This document shows positions 7,423 to 15,017 of a stretch of DNA of 55,664 bases, one piece after another. Made by a program: the position numbers and the translations under genes. Source of the stretch: Desulfobacula sp. (lineage in GTDB: Bacteria; Desulfobacterota; Desulfobacteria; Desulfobacterales; Desulfobacteraceae); contig NZ_JABZFL010000099.1 of the NCBI RefSeq assembly GCF_014237455.1, forward strand, positions 1 to 55,664, read 5' to 3'. Within the stretch, counting starts at the first letter, position 1, and every line of letters begins with the position of its first letter. Under the pieces are notes generated by a model that worked only from the letters and a program-made list of their open reading frames with translations, ran no database searches and was not told the DNA's origin.

Positions 7423-9087
7423 TTATCCAACCGGGTATCCAATTGAGTTAATTTGGGGGTTCACACCTTGTATCTGAATATTTTTTATTTGGTTGATAAA
7501 GGTTTGTGTCAGGTGAATATCGGCCAGATGAATATAGATCTCTCCATTGGGATGGATACCCCGGATTTTTTCGTCATGCAAAAACCATTGCAACAGTATT
7601 CTAGACAGGGGTTCCCGGTTTATTGTTTCAGGATTTTTCAGGCTGTAAAAGGGTTTTAATTCCGGCAGGGTTCCTTCTGAATCTATGAGATGTTTCATAA
7701 AGTTAAGGATGCGGGAAAGTCTTAACAGGGTAGCCGATTCGATTCTTGTTGTTGTATCATTTAACGGAAGGGCACTGGACCGCATCAGGCTGAAATCATC
7801 AGGTAAAATTTTATTGTTTTTGCAAAGCTCATAATCAAGGCTGCCTGGAGCCGGATAAAAGATGGACAGGCCCACAAGGGTTCTTTTTTGAGCAAGATAT
7901 AAAAGATCCTTTAACGAACTTTCTGCCGTCTGACCGGGTGCGGCTGCAATGATGTATGAAACCGTTTTGAGGCCATATTTTTGTGAAAGATCAAGTGCTT
8001 TTTCAAAGGCTTTTCTGACATCAGGTCGGTTGAATTTAGCCAGCTGGGTTTTTGAGGTTGAGCCCAATGACAGATTGAGCGTTTTAAACCCGCAATCTTT
8101 CATTAAACAGACAATCTCTTCATCTATGGCTGGTGGGTAAAGACCGTTCATGGCGCGCAGCTCAATTTTTTTATCTTTAAAATAAAGTTTTATTTTTGAA
8201 AAAAGTTTTATAAACCATTTCTTGTTTAAACAAAGATTTTCATCTTCAAAGTCAATAAAGCCGACATCCATATCTTTGGTCTGCAGTTTAATTTCATCCA
8301 GGACATCCTCAACAGACCGCTGCCTGAACGGGGCATGGGCGGACGAGGCGGAAATAGAACAATAGGAGCATTGCATGGGGCAGCCCCTGCTGGATACGAT
8401 AGTGGTTGAGGCCCGGTTTTTTCGCTGGTAGAAGCCATGATTTATAAGCCGGTTTTCCGGTATGGGAATGGCAGACAAATCCGGTATCCATGCAGAATCT
8501 GAAATAAAATATGCATCCTTTTCTCTAAAGGCAATTCCCGGGACCTGCCTTAGATCGGTGTCATTTTTCAATGCTTCACAGAGATCGGTCATACTGGTCT
8601 CTCCCTCTCCTCGGAGCACAAAATCAATGGCATCACATTCCAGTACTTTTTCAGGGAAAAGGGTAGGGTGATGGCCTCCCAATACAATTTTACAGTTTGG
8701 GTAAAATTTTTTTATAGTTATGGCAGTTTTTATAGACTCGTTTGAATATGCGGTAAAAAGAGAGGAAACCCCAACGATAAACGGTTCTTTTTCCCTGATT
8801 TTTGTTCCAATATATTCATAGCTGTATCCAAAATGCCTGAAAGCGTGGAAAAGAGAAAAAGCAGATATATCATTTTTGCCGTAAAAGGGTTTTAGAAAGG
8901 AAAATTCCTTAGGCCATTCGATTTTTTTAGATTTTTGGCTTGCAAGACAATCCAATATTTCAACGTCAAATCCATTGTTTATAAGGGAGGCGGCAATGGA
9001 TGCAAGTCCGTAGGGAATGGTTCTCTTTTTTGTCAGATAAAAATCTTGTATGGGTGGTTGCACCAGAATAATCTTTGATATATTCAT
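7423..9087 (-). CDS. B12-binding radical SAM protein
   Basis: A 554-residue protein. Residues 1-180 form a cobalamin-binding Rossmann-like domain (start 'IILVQPPIQDFYL', 'VGVSSLFTAYS', 'VLGGHHPTLFPE', 'VLRGEGETSMTDL'). A radical SAM domain follows, with the canonical CX3CX2C cluster motif in 'SRGCPMQCSYCSIS' (about 235). This architecture occurs in anaerobic methyltransferases and in hopanoid, RiPP or cofactor tailoring enzymes; the substrate cannot be read from sequence. No precursor peptide or biosynthetic neighbours are visible. It is a single-gene unit whose upstream divergent region holds an 18-bp palindrome. Confidence 0.87.
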   Translation of the reverse strand: MNISKIILVQPPIQDFYLTKKRTIPYGLASIAASLINNGFDVEILDCLASQKSKKIEWPKEFSFLKPFYGKNDISAFSLFHAFRHFGYSYEYIGTKIREKEPFIVGVSSLFTAYSNESIKTAITIKKFYPNCKIVLGGHHPTLFPEKVLECDAIDFVLRGEGETSMTDLCEALKNDTDLRQVPGIAFREKDAYFISDSAWIPDLSAIPIPENRLINHGFYQRKNRASTTIVSSRGCPMQCSYCSISASSAHAPFRQRSVEDVLDEIKLQTKDMDVGFIDFEDENLCLNKKWFIKLFSKIKLYFKDKKIELRAMNGLYPPAIDEEIVCLMKDCGFKTLNLSLGSTSKTQLAKFNRPDVRKAFEKALDLSQKYGLKTVSYIIAAAPGQTAESSLKDLLYLAQKRTLVGLSIFYPAPGSLDYELCKNNKILPDDFSLMRSSALPLNDTTTRIESATLLRLSRILNFMKHLIDSEGTLPELKPFYSLKNPETINREPLSRILLQWFLHDEKIRGIHPNGEIYIHLADIHLTQTFINQIKNIQIQGVNPQINSIGYPVG

Positions 9088-9161
9088 ATAAAACCTATAG
9101 GTGTCAAATAAAAGTTACGGTGTACGTATCATGTTTTGAAAATAAATAAAAACACGAAGTG

Positions 9162-9179
9162 TCTCAGACACGTCTGAGA
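9162..9179. promoter_or_regulatory. Palindrome in a divergent promoter region
   Basis: TCTCAGAC-AC-GTCTGAGA is a perfect 8-bp inverted repeat with a 2-nt centre. It lies between the radical SAM gene (starting at 9087 on the minus strand) and the small membrane protein gene (starting at 9293 on the plus strand). The size and position fit an operator for a dimeric regulator. No regulator gene is adjacent. Confidence 0.4.
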
Positions 9180-9292
9180 TATCCCAAATTCAATTCCTTG
9201 ACAACATTAGTTAAATAACAATACATACAATAAGAAAAACATATATTCACTCTGCATAATTTATTAGAATTTTCAAATTAAAGGAATTACTT

Positions 9293-9712
9293 ATGAAAAA
9301 AATGATTGGTGGATCGATAGCAATTGTCCTTGGATTGTTTTGTTTTTCAGCATTTTTCTCGGCTTTTTTAACTTTTCTGGCCGGCATAATACCATTAATT
9401 CTTATATTAGCTGGATGTCTGATAATTTATCTTAACTATGAAAGCGGGTCACCTGAAGAATTTGAGCCCAAAGAACCCGAAGCTGTTGAAACCAAACCAG
9501 TAGAAACGAAATTAACAAAAACCGACCCCGTTGAAAACATTACAGACAAGTCCACTGATGGTACTCCCAAGTTGCTGGGTAATACAGGCACACATGTTTT
9601 TCACAGCTCTGATTGCAAATTTTCAAAAAGCAAAAAATGTACTGCTGCTTTTGACACCAGGGAAGAAGCAATCCAGAAAAGTTATAAACCTTGCGGCATA
9701 TGTAAACCTTAA
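9293..9712 (+). CDS. Small membrane protein with Ada-like cysteine (zinc) domain
   Basis: A 139-residue protein. Two hydrophobic segments (about 6-24 and 27-48) are followed by an acidic, Pro/Glu/Thr-rich linker (50-95). The C-terminal domain (96-139) reads 'HVFHSSDCKFSKSKKCTAAF' then 'REEAIQKSYKPCGICKP'. Four cysteines in this arrangement match the metal-binding fold of Ada N-terminal domains, often fused to nucleases or membrane anchors. The domain probably binds zinc or DNA; it has no catalytic part here, and its role is unknown. A weak AAAGGAA site precedes the ATG. Confidence 0.75.
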   Translation: MKKMIGGSIAIVLGLFCFSAFFSAFLTFLAGIIPLILILAGCLIIYLNYESGSPEEFEPKEPEAVETKPVETKLTKTDPVENITDKSTDGTPKLLGNTGTHVFHSSDCKFSKSKKCTAAFDTREEAIQKSYKPCGICKP

Positions 9713-9897
9713 ACGGGAACAAAAATTGAAAGTATTTGATGATAACTCAAAACAGTTCGAAGTGAGAAATTCTGTCATCATTGTCAAAAATTGATAAATG
9801 CTGACGGGAGTGAACTTGTTAAACCTGTAGACAAATAGAGGTATAAAAGATGAGGTTGTTATGTTATTTTTTAATTCTATTTTTCACTAATGTTGTT

Positions 9898-10512
9898 TTA
9901 TTGGCCTGTCATCGCAAGCTTTATACCAAGGGCTGCAAATGTGGCGGCGAATGATCGCTGTAGCCAGATAATTATCTTTGGTGAGTTGACAACGTGTCTT
10001 CTAACTCCATTTGCTGATATACCATACAGGATGAAAATAATTAATGTCATAGCCATGAATACAACGCTCAGAATAAACATATCAAACAGTGGCGATGAAG
10101 TGTTTGGGGAGACAAAAAGTGGCAGGAAAGCCAGGAAGAATATCGATAGTTTGGGATTAAGGATATTAATCAAAAACCCCCTTGTTGCAATTTGTCTTAA
10201 ACCGTTTTTGTGGAAAGGGGAATTAAATTTAAGTGCTCCTGTGTCACGCCACATTAACCATGCAAGATAAAGCAAATAGGCAGCACCAGCATATTTAACC
10301 GCCTGGAAGGCGACAGCACTCATATGAAGAATGGTAGATAATCCAAGTATGCTTGCAGACAGGTGAGGGATAATGCCTGCTGTGCAACCGCAAGCTGCGG
10401 CAATACTTGCTCGCCACCCAAGAAAAAGACCTGTTGACACAGTATAAATCACTCCTGTTCCCGGTATCAGAACCACGATCAATGATGTAATTAAAAATTC
10501 TGTGTTAAACAT
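9898..10512 (-). CDS. LysE/RhtB-family amino acid exporter
   Basis: A 204-residue integral membrane protein with about six hydrophobic segments. The LysE-family signature is near the N-terminus (IPGTGVIYTVSTGLFLGWR), with 'AGAAYLLYLAWLMWRD' and 'GFLINILNPKLSIFFLAFLP' following. Members export amino acids or homoserine-type compounds in antiport. The start is ATG at 10512, preceded by AGGAG; an ATG six bases upstream overlaps that site and is unlikely. An XRE-cupin regulator gene lies just upstream on the same strand. LysE-type exporters are often controlled by such regulators, so a regulatory pair is plausible. Confidence 0.88.
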   Translation of the reverse strand: MFNTEFLITSLIVVLIPGTGVIYTVSTGLFLGWRASIAAACGCTAGIIPHLSASILGLSTILHMSAVAFQAVKYAGAAYLLYLAWLMWRDTGALKFNSPFHKNGLRQIATRGFLINILNPKLSIFFLAFLPLFVSPNTSSPLFDMFILSVVFMAMTLIIFILYGISANGVRRHVVNSPKIIIWLQRSFAATFAALGIKLAMTGQ

Positions 10513-10594
10513 TACCATCTCCTATTAAAATACACATAACTCAATTGGTGAATATATCATGTCATTTGGAAAAAAGAAGGCCGCATGAATTTTC

Positions 10595-11167
10595 TTACTG
10601 CCGGTTTCTTTTGTAAAAATAAATCACCACTAAAAGCCGTGATTTTTTATCCCCAAGGCTTTTGCCGGAATGGGGAACGCAGGAGTCAAAGTAAACATTG
10701 TCGCCCTTTTCTAAAACATACGTCTCTTCTCCATATAAGAATTCAAGGGTGCCTTCCATGACATACATAAATTCTTCGCCCTCGTGGGAGTACATTTTTC
10801 TAATCTCCCAGGGCGCATGGATGATAAAGGGTTCCATGTTTTTCCCCGGCTTGTTTTCAGCCAGGATTTCATAATCATATCCGGAAAACCGTGAGGTTTC
10901 TTTAATGATTTTCCGGTTTTTTCCTCTTGAAAGGCAGAGTCTCACATCCGTTGGAGGTTTTATGTTTTTTGAAAGTATGGTGGTTACTTCAACCTCGAGG
11001 GCACCGGCTATTTTGGTGAGAGTGGAATAGGGCGGTGCCTTTTCAGACCTTTCAATTTTAGACAGGTAGCCTTTTGTCAATCCGGTTCTTTTTGCAAGGG
11101 CCTGCAGGGTGAGCTTTTTCCGGGTTCTAAGCTTTTTGATATTATTGGAAATGATTTTTTCATCCAT
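10595..11167 (-). CDS. XRE-family transcriptional regulator with C-terminal cupin sensor
   Basis: A 190-residue protein. The helix-turn-helix (residues 10-65) contains 'LTLQALAKRTGLTKGYLSKI'. A cupin_2 barrel (about 110-185) shows 'MYSHEGEEFMYVMEGTLEFL' and 'LEKGDNVYFDSCVPHSGKS', retaining the His/Glu pattern of metal- or ligand-binding cupins. Regulators of this build sense small amines, amino acids or metabolites and act locally. Candidate targets are the LysE exporter downstream, the dehydratase block at 11.4-17.4 kb and the amino acid importer. An inverted repeat around the promoter at 17.47 kb would be a testable operator. Confidence 0.87.
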   Translation of the reverse strand: MDEKIISNNIKKLRTRKKLTLQALAKRTGLTKGYLSKIERSEKAPPYSTLTKIAGALEVEVTTILSKNIKPPTDVRLCLSRGKNRKIIKETSRFSGYDYEILAENKPGKNMEPFIIHAPWEIRKMYSHEGEEFMYVMEGTLEFLYGEETYVLEKGDNVYFDSCVPHSGKSLGDKKSRLLVVIYFYKRNRQ

Positions 11168-11378
11168 GGCAGCAGCTTTTGTATTTTTAATTTTTTTGTC
11201 AACCGTTTTTTATTTTTTTGGAGTAAAGGTTAATTTGTGGGAGGGGTAAAAGCCAGTACCAAAACAAGCTGAAAAAGACTATAAGGTTTGCCATGAGCAT
11301 GTCAATAAGATGATAAAAGGCTCAAAGATTTTTTCAGGATGGCTGGAGAACGGTGTGTTCTCCAGCCAGGCATGGAGG

Positions 11379-12701
11379 TTAGAGGGCTGTTTCCGGGTGA
11401 AATACATTGACTTCTTTTAAGTCTTCTCCCAGATACTCCCGTTCATTTGGCCCCAATATTCCCAAGGACAGGCAAATTAAGGTCCATAAATGAACCACAG
11501 GGTACTCTCCGCCATAGTGCTCGCTGAGTTCATGGATTTGAGCATGGCAATTATGACAGGCTGCAATGCAGTAATCAGCACCCGTGGCCTTAATCTGTTC
11601 GTCTTTTATTTTTCCGTATTCAAGGCGCTCGTCTTTAAACCCTGATTGAAGGAAACCGCCGCCGCCGCCGCAGCAATAATTATTGGATTTGTTTGGTTGC
11701 ATATCTATAAAATTTTCTTCTCCGACAACTGATTTAACAACAAACCGCAAATCTTCGGCAATAGGATCTCCATAGCTTTTTCTTACGATTTGACAAGGGT
11801 CCTGTACGGTGAATTTTATTTTAAGGTCTTTATTCCAGTCGGAATTGACCTTTAATTTCCCTTCACGGATCCATTTTGCATAATATTCGTACATGCTTTT
11901 AACGTCAAAGTTATGCTCAAGGTTGAATTTTTTCAGTCCTGACAGGACTGAGAAAGTGACGTGACCTCACTCGGTATTGAGATAGGTCTTACAGCCCAGT
12001 TTGTTGGCCTGGTCCACACTGATGCCTGTTGTATGCTTCCATGCATCATCATCAGCCAGGAACATGCAATAGTTTTCGCCTCCCCAACCCCGGCTGCCAT
12101 AGGTCCAGTCAACACCTGCCAGATGGAGGATCTTCCACAGGGGTACCATTTCATCGGGTTCCGTCACAGGTTCCCTTGAGTTCTGGTTCAGGAAAAACTC
12201 AGCCCCTTCCTTGTCAATGGGGGCCTGCATATCGGCAAATTCCGGCTGGGCCTCCTGGTATTCTTCCAAAACATCCTCAACCACAAATTCAAAATCTTCC
12301 GGGGAGGCTGCCATGGCGCTGCAGCTTTCATTTTTCATGGCCGCGTCACAGGACCCGAGGATTCCCTTTGGTCTTTCTTCTCTGGGGCGCATCTGTCGGG
12401 CATTAAAAATCAATTGGGGGATATCGATCTGCATGGGACATACATAAATGCAACGCATGCACATGGTACACATCCAGGGCCAGTTAGATGCGGCAATTTC
12501 CTCATCCATACCTAATGCAGCCATTCGAAGAAATTTTCTGGGATCCATATTATCAAGTCCTGTGGCAGGACACCCTGATGCGCATGCACCACAAGTTAAA
12601 CAGGCACTTAAATTGCCGCCGTCCGGCAGCAACTCTTTGACTTTATCCAAAAAAACATTTTTTCGTTTCGTATTTCCAAGCTTAAGGACGGCTACCGTCA
12701 T
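11379..12701 (-). CDS. HdrC-HdrB fusion iron-sulfur protein, selenocysteine-containing
   Basis: A 440-residue protein if the TGA at 11967-11969 is read as selenocysteine (Sec245). The N-terminal HdrC-like part has two 4Fe-4S motifs, C34/37/40/44 (CLTCGACASGCP) and C78/81/84/88. The C-terminal HdrB-like part has two CCG domains. In the first, the conserved Cys of 'TECGH' is replaced by Sec in the frame 'LNTE-U-GHVTFSVLSGLKKF'. The second has 'DPCQIV', 'YCCGGGGGF' and 'CHNCHAQI'. Homology runs straight through the TGA, and a SECIS-like hairpin follows it. HdrBC modules move electrons to disulfides or between soluble carriers and membrane complexes. A normal ribosome-binding site (AAGGAA) precedes the ATG at 12701. 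It is downstream of the CGGC gene on the same strand. Confidence 0.85.
11933..11951 (-). promoter_or_regulatory. Bacterial SECIS hairpin for selenocysteine insertion
   Basis: On the minus strand, 22 nt of sequence separate the TGA (11969-11967) from the loop of a perfect hairpin: TCAGTCC, loop TGTCA, GGACTGA. The loop carries G at its second position. Both the distance (bacterial SECIS loops lie roughly 16-37 nt after UGA) and the loop G fit SelB recognition. The hairpin lies inside the coding sequence, as in formate dehydrogenase. Confidence 0.75.
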
Positions 12702-12720
12702 TGCTTATTCCTTTCTATTT

Positions 12721-13065
12721 TTAATGGTAATCGTGAGTACCTACAACAACCTCAATACCGGTTTTTTCCTCTATGATGCTTGCCAGATCCTTTGCCCCGG
12801 TATAGGGACATCCTGGTACGGCATTGGTCAGGCAGGAACTTAAATATATTTTATCAGGTTTGATTTCAGATAATTTCATTGCCATGCCAATGGCGGGAAC
12901 AACAGTTCTTCCGGGACATTCACATTTAACAAAGGCAACAACCTGTGATGGAGTTTCAAATGTACCATCACCCAGGGAGGCTGCTTTCAGGCACCGCCAC
13001 TCGCCGGGACACCCGTAACCCTGGTCCATATAAGAACCACATCCGACAACCGCTACTTTTTCCAT
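12721..13065 (-). CDS. CGGC-domain protein (DUF1847-like)
   Basis: A 114-residue protein starting 'MEKVAVVGCGSYMDQGYGCPG'. It is rich in cysteines (GCPGEWRC, 'FVKCECPGRT', 'SSCLTNAVPGCPY'), matching the CGGC family of small putative metal-binding proteins of anaerobes. Its biochemical role is not established. I start it at 13065, where AAGGAG precedes the ATG, rather than at an upstream ATG at 13110. The HdrBC selenoprotein follows 19 bp after its stop, so the two are very probably co-transcribed and may act together in electron transfer or cluster delivery. Confidence 0.75.
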   Translation of the reverse strand: MEKVAVVGCGSYMDQGYGCPGEWRCLKAASLGDGTFETPSQVVAFVKCECPGRTVVPAIGMAMKLSEIKPDKIYLSSCLTNAVPGCPYTGAKDLASIIEEKTGIEVVVGTHDYH

Positions 13066-13125
13066 TTTTAAATTTCTCCTTGATATAGAGTCCTTTGTTT
13101 TTAAAACCAAATCTTAAATAGAAAG

Positions 13126-13142
13126 AGCATAATGCATGCCAA
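13126..13142 (-). promoter_or_regulatory. Candidate sigma-54 promoter for the CGGC-HdrBC pair
   Basis: Minus-strand TTGGCATGCATTATGCT keeps the invariant GG and GC with exactly ten bases between them, and matches TGGCAC/TTGCA at nine of eleven positions. It lies about 60 bp before the CGGC start codon. No activator gene is adjacent, and no upstream dyad was found, so this is tentative. Confidence 0.4.
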
Positions 13143-13266
13143 AAAATGCGTTGTTCAATATTTTTAAAAATAGTTATAAAATTAGCGGGTTATGATTTTA
13201 AAAAGACTCTTTTTGTTTTGCAGGGTTGCAGACATGCGATCATTCATTCATCAATAGTTTTAAATC

Positions 13267-13448
13267 TGCGACCTGTCCGTGGCTATCCCAAGTGATGAGG
13301 AAGAAGAGATCATTACCATCCCCAACAAAAGTATTATCGGAGAAATCCTTCTTATGCAGTGAGTCTGGCTGTATTTAATGCATTAAAAGAGAACGGCATT
13401 GATATTCCGTTCCCACAAAGGGATGTAAGAATTGTATCAAAGGTATAA
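13267..13448 (+). pseudogene. MscS-type mechanosensitive channel, C-terminal remnant
   Basis: One frame reads 'EEIITIPNKSIIGEILLMQ' then a stop. The adjacent frame continues 'SLAVFNALKENGIDIPFPQ' and RDVRIVSKV to TAA at 13446. These match the 'IPN...' segment and C-terminal tail of MscS channels, but the segment between them (roughly 80 residues in relatives) is deleted and the frame is broken. There is no start and no membrane domain. It is a non-functional relic next to the TPR gene. Confidence 0.7.
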
Positions 13449-13530
13449 ATCGGATTTTAACCTCATTGCAATCTTTACGATTATAATTATATTAACATCA
13501 TAATAACTATTAAGAGCAAAGGTTTTTATT

Positions 13531-14157
13531 ATGGTGAAAAATAAAGAAACAGAAAGTAAAGCCGCTGTGAAAAAACAGACCCTGATGGGTGCAGTCCTGC
13601 TGTCATTGTGCATTGGGTTTATCGGCGGAACCGTATATTCTTCATTTAAACTTGCTTCTGATAAGCAGGTGCAGCAGGAAAAAGTTGCCGGTGTAAACAA
13701 TCAGGAAAGAGAACAACAGGACAATTCAATTGAGTTTTCTTCAAGAATATTAAAACTTGAACAATATTTAGAGCAACACCCCAAAGATGCAGAGGCATGG
13801 GCTCAGTTGGGTCACCTTTTTTTTGATTCAAATCAGATAAAAAATGCCATTGAGGTCTATGAAAAATCTTTGGCAATAGAGCCGGGAAATACAGGGATCA
13901 TCACTGATTTGGGGGTGATGTATCGAAGGAATAAACAGCCCCGAAAGGCCATCGAAGCCTTTGACAAAGCCATTTCAATCGATCCCGCCTTTGAAATCGC
14001 ACGATTTAACAAGGGTGTTGTGCTTTTGCATGATTTAAATGATGTGGCGGGTGGCATAAAGGCATGGGAAGAGCTTGTTGAACAAAATCCCATGGCCATG
14101 GCTCCCAACGGGGGGTCAGTTGATGCCCTGGTTCAGAGAATGAAAAAGCAAAAATAG
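13531..14157 (+). CDS. Membrane-anchored TPR protein
   Basis: A 208-residue protein. One N-terminal transmembrane segment (about 18-38, LMGAVLLSLCIGFIGGTVY) follows a basic cytoplasmic stretch, so the bulk should be periplasmic. Three TPR units lie at about 80-185, with typical 'AEAWAQLGHLFFDSNQIKNA' and 'NTGIITDLGVMYRRNKQPRK' helices. The layout resembles CcmI/NrfG-type scaffold proteins, but no cytochrome maturation genes are nearby. It is transcribed against the dehydratase block that surrounds it. An AAAGGT precedes the ATG. Its specific role is unknown. Confidence 0.8.
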   Translation: MVKNKETESKAAVKKQTLMGAVLLSLCIGFIGGTVYSSFKLASDKQVQQEKVAGVNNQEREQQDNSIEFSSRILKLEQYLEQHPKDAEAWAQLGHLFFDSNQIKNAIEVYEKSLAIEPGNTGIITDLGVMYRRNKQPRKAIEAFDKAISIDPAFEIARFNKGVVLLHDLNDVAGGIKAWEELVEQNPMAMAPNGGSVDALVQRMKKQK

Positions 14158-14248
14158 ATATCCCGGTAGGGGATTTATGGATCAATTCATACCGGATTGG
14201 CGAAAGCTTAAAAAAGAATTGGATCGAATCAGCCTGTAAAAAGGCCGC

Positions 14249-15016
14249 TTACAGCCTTGATGCCAGTACAGCAGCACCAATGGCACCATTCTCCTGGGCA
14301 AAATCCCCCACAATGAGTTCAAATCCAAGACGCTTTTCAAGGGCCGTTATCATACCTTTGTTTTTTGCTACACCACCGGTCATCATTACCGGTTCTTTGA
14401 TGTTGATTTTAAAAGCAAGGATGGCAACACGGGCGGCAGCAGATTCATGAATGCCGGCAATAATATTTTCCCTTTTCTGCAACCCTGCGATCATGGAAAT
14501 GACCTCTGATTCTGCAAACACCGTGCAGATGCTGCTGATTTTTGACGGTTTGTCTGCCTTAAGACTGAAGTCTCCCATTTGATCCAACTCAACTTCCAGG
14601 GCATTGGCCATGACTTCAATAAAGCGGCCTGTACCTGCCGCACATTTGTCATTCATGGCAAAGTTTTCAACCTGGCCGTTTTTATCTAGAAGAATAGCTT
14701 TGCTGTCCTGGCCGCCGACATCAATTATTCCCCGTATATCGGGATTCATAAAATGCGCACCGGTTCCATGACAGATGATTTCCGTCATGGCCGTGTCTGC
14801 AAAATTTACGCTGGCCCGGCCATAGCCCGTGGAAACAATGGCTGTTATATCTATTTTTGAAACCCCCACTTTTTCTAAAACTGCTTCAAAAACTGTGATT
14901 CCTGCGTTTAAGGGATTATACCCGGTCGGTATGACATGGGTGCCCAGAAGTCGATTTTTTTTTATTAACGCGGCCTTGGCTGTGCTGGAACCAATATCGA
15001 TGCCTGCATAAATCAT
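14249..15016 (-). CDS. 2-hydroxyacyl-CoA dehydratase/benzoyl-CoA reductase activase (BadF/BadG/BcrA/BcrD ATPase)
   Basis: A 255-residue protein of the ASKHA fold. Motifs: 'YAGIDIGSSTAKAALI' (phosphate 1), 'IDVGGQDSKAI' (phosphate 2), 'KCAAGTGRFIEVMANAL' with the bridging [4Fe-4S] cysteine, the second cluster cysteine in 'SSICTVFAESEV', and 'MTGGVAKN'. These are features of HgdC-type archerases, dimers that couple ATP hydrolysis to one-electron injection into the dehydratase or reductase. The ATG at 15016 has AAGGA upstream and lies one base from the stop of the preceding gene, so translation is probably coupled. It is the last gene of the three-gene operon. Confidence 0.93.
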   Translation of the reverse strand: MIYAGIDIGSSTAKAALIKKNRLLGTHVIPTGYNPLNAGITVFEAVLEKVGVSKIDITAIVSTGYGRASVNFADTAMTEIICHGTGAHFMNPDIRGIIDVGGQDSKAILLDKNGQVENFAMNDKCAAGTGRFIEVMANALEVELDQMGDFSLKADKPSKISSICTVFAESEVISMIAGLQKRENIIAGIHESAAARVAILAFKINIKEPVMMTGGVAKNKGMITALEKRLGFELIVGDFAQENGAIGAAVLASRL

Positions 15017-15017
15017 G

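Noticed and set aside
11967-11969. The TGA in HdrBC as a true stop producing two separate genes
   Set aside because: The downstream part has no ribosome site before its first ATG, homology is continuous through the TGA, and a SECIS-like hairpin follows.
11961-12843. Plus-strand frames opposite the HdrBC gene
   Set aside because: They are antisense to a conserved iron-sulfur protein and show no family pattern.
13217-13240. TTGCAGGGTTGCA as an activator site for the CGGC promoter
   Set aside because: It is a short direct repeat, not a dyad like those at 32131 and 33556.
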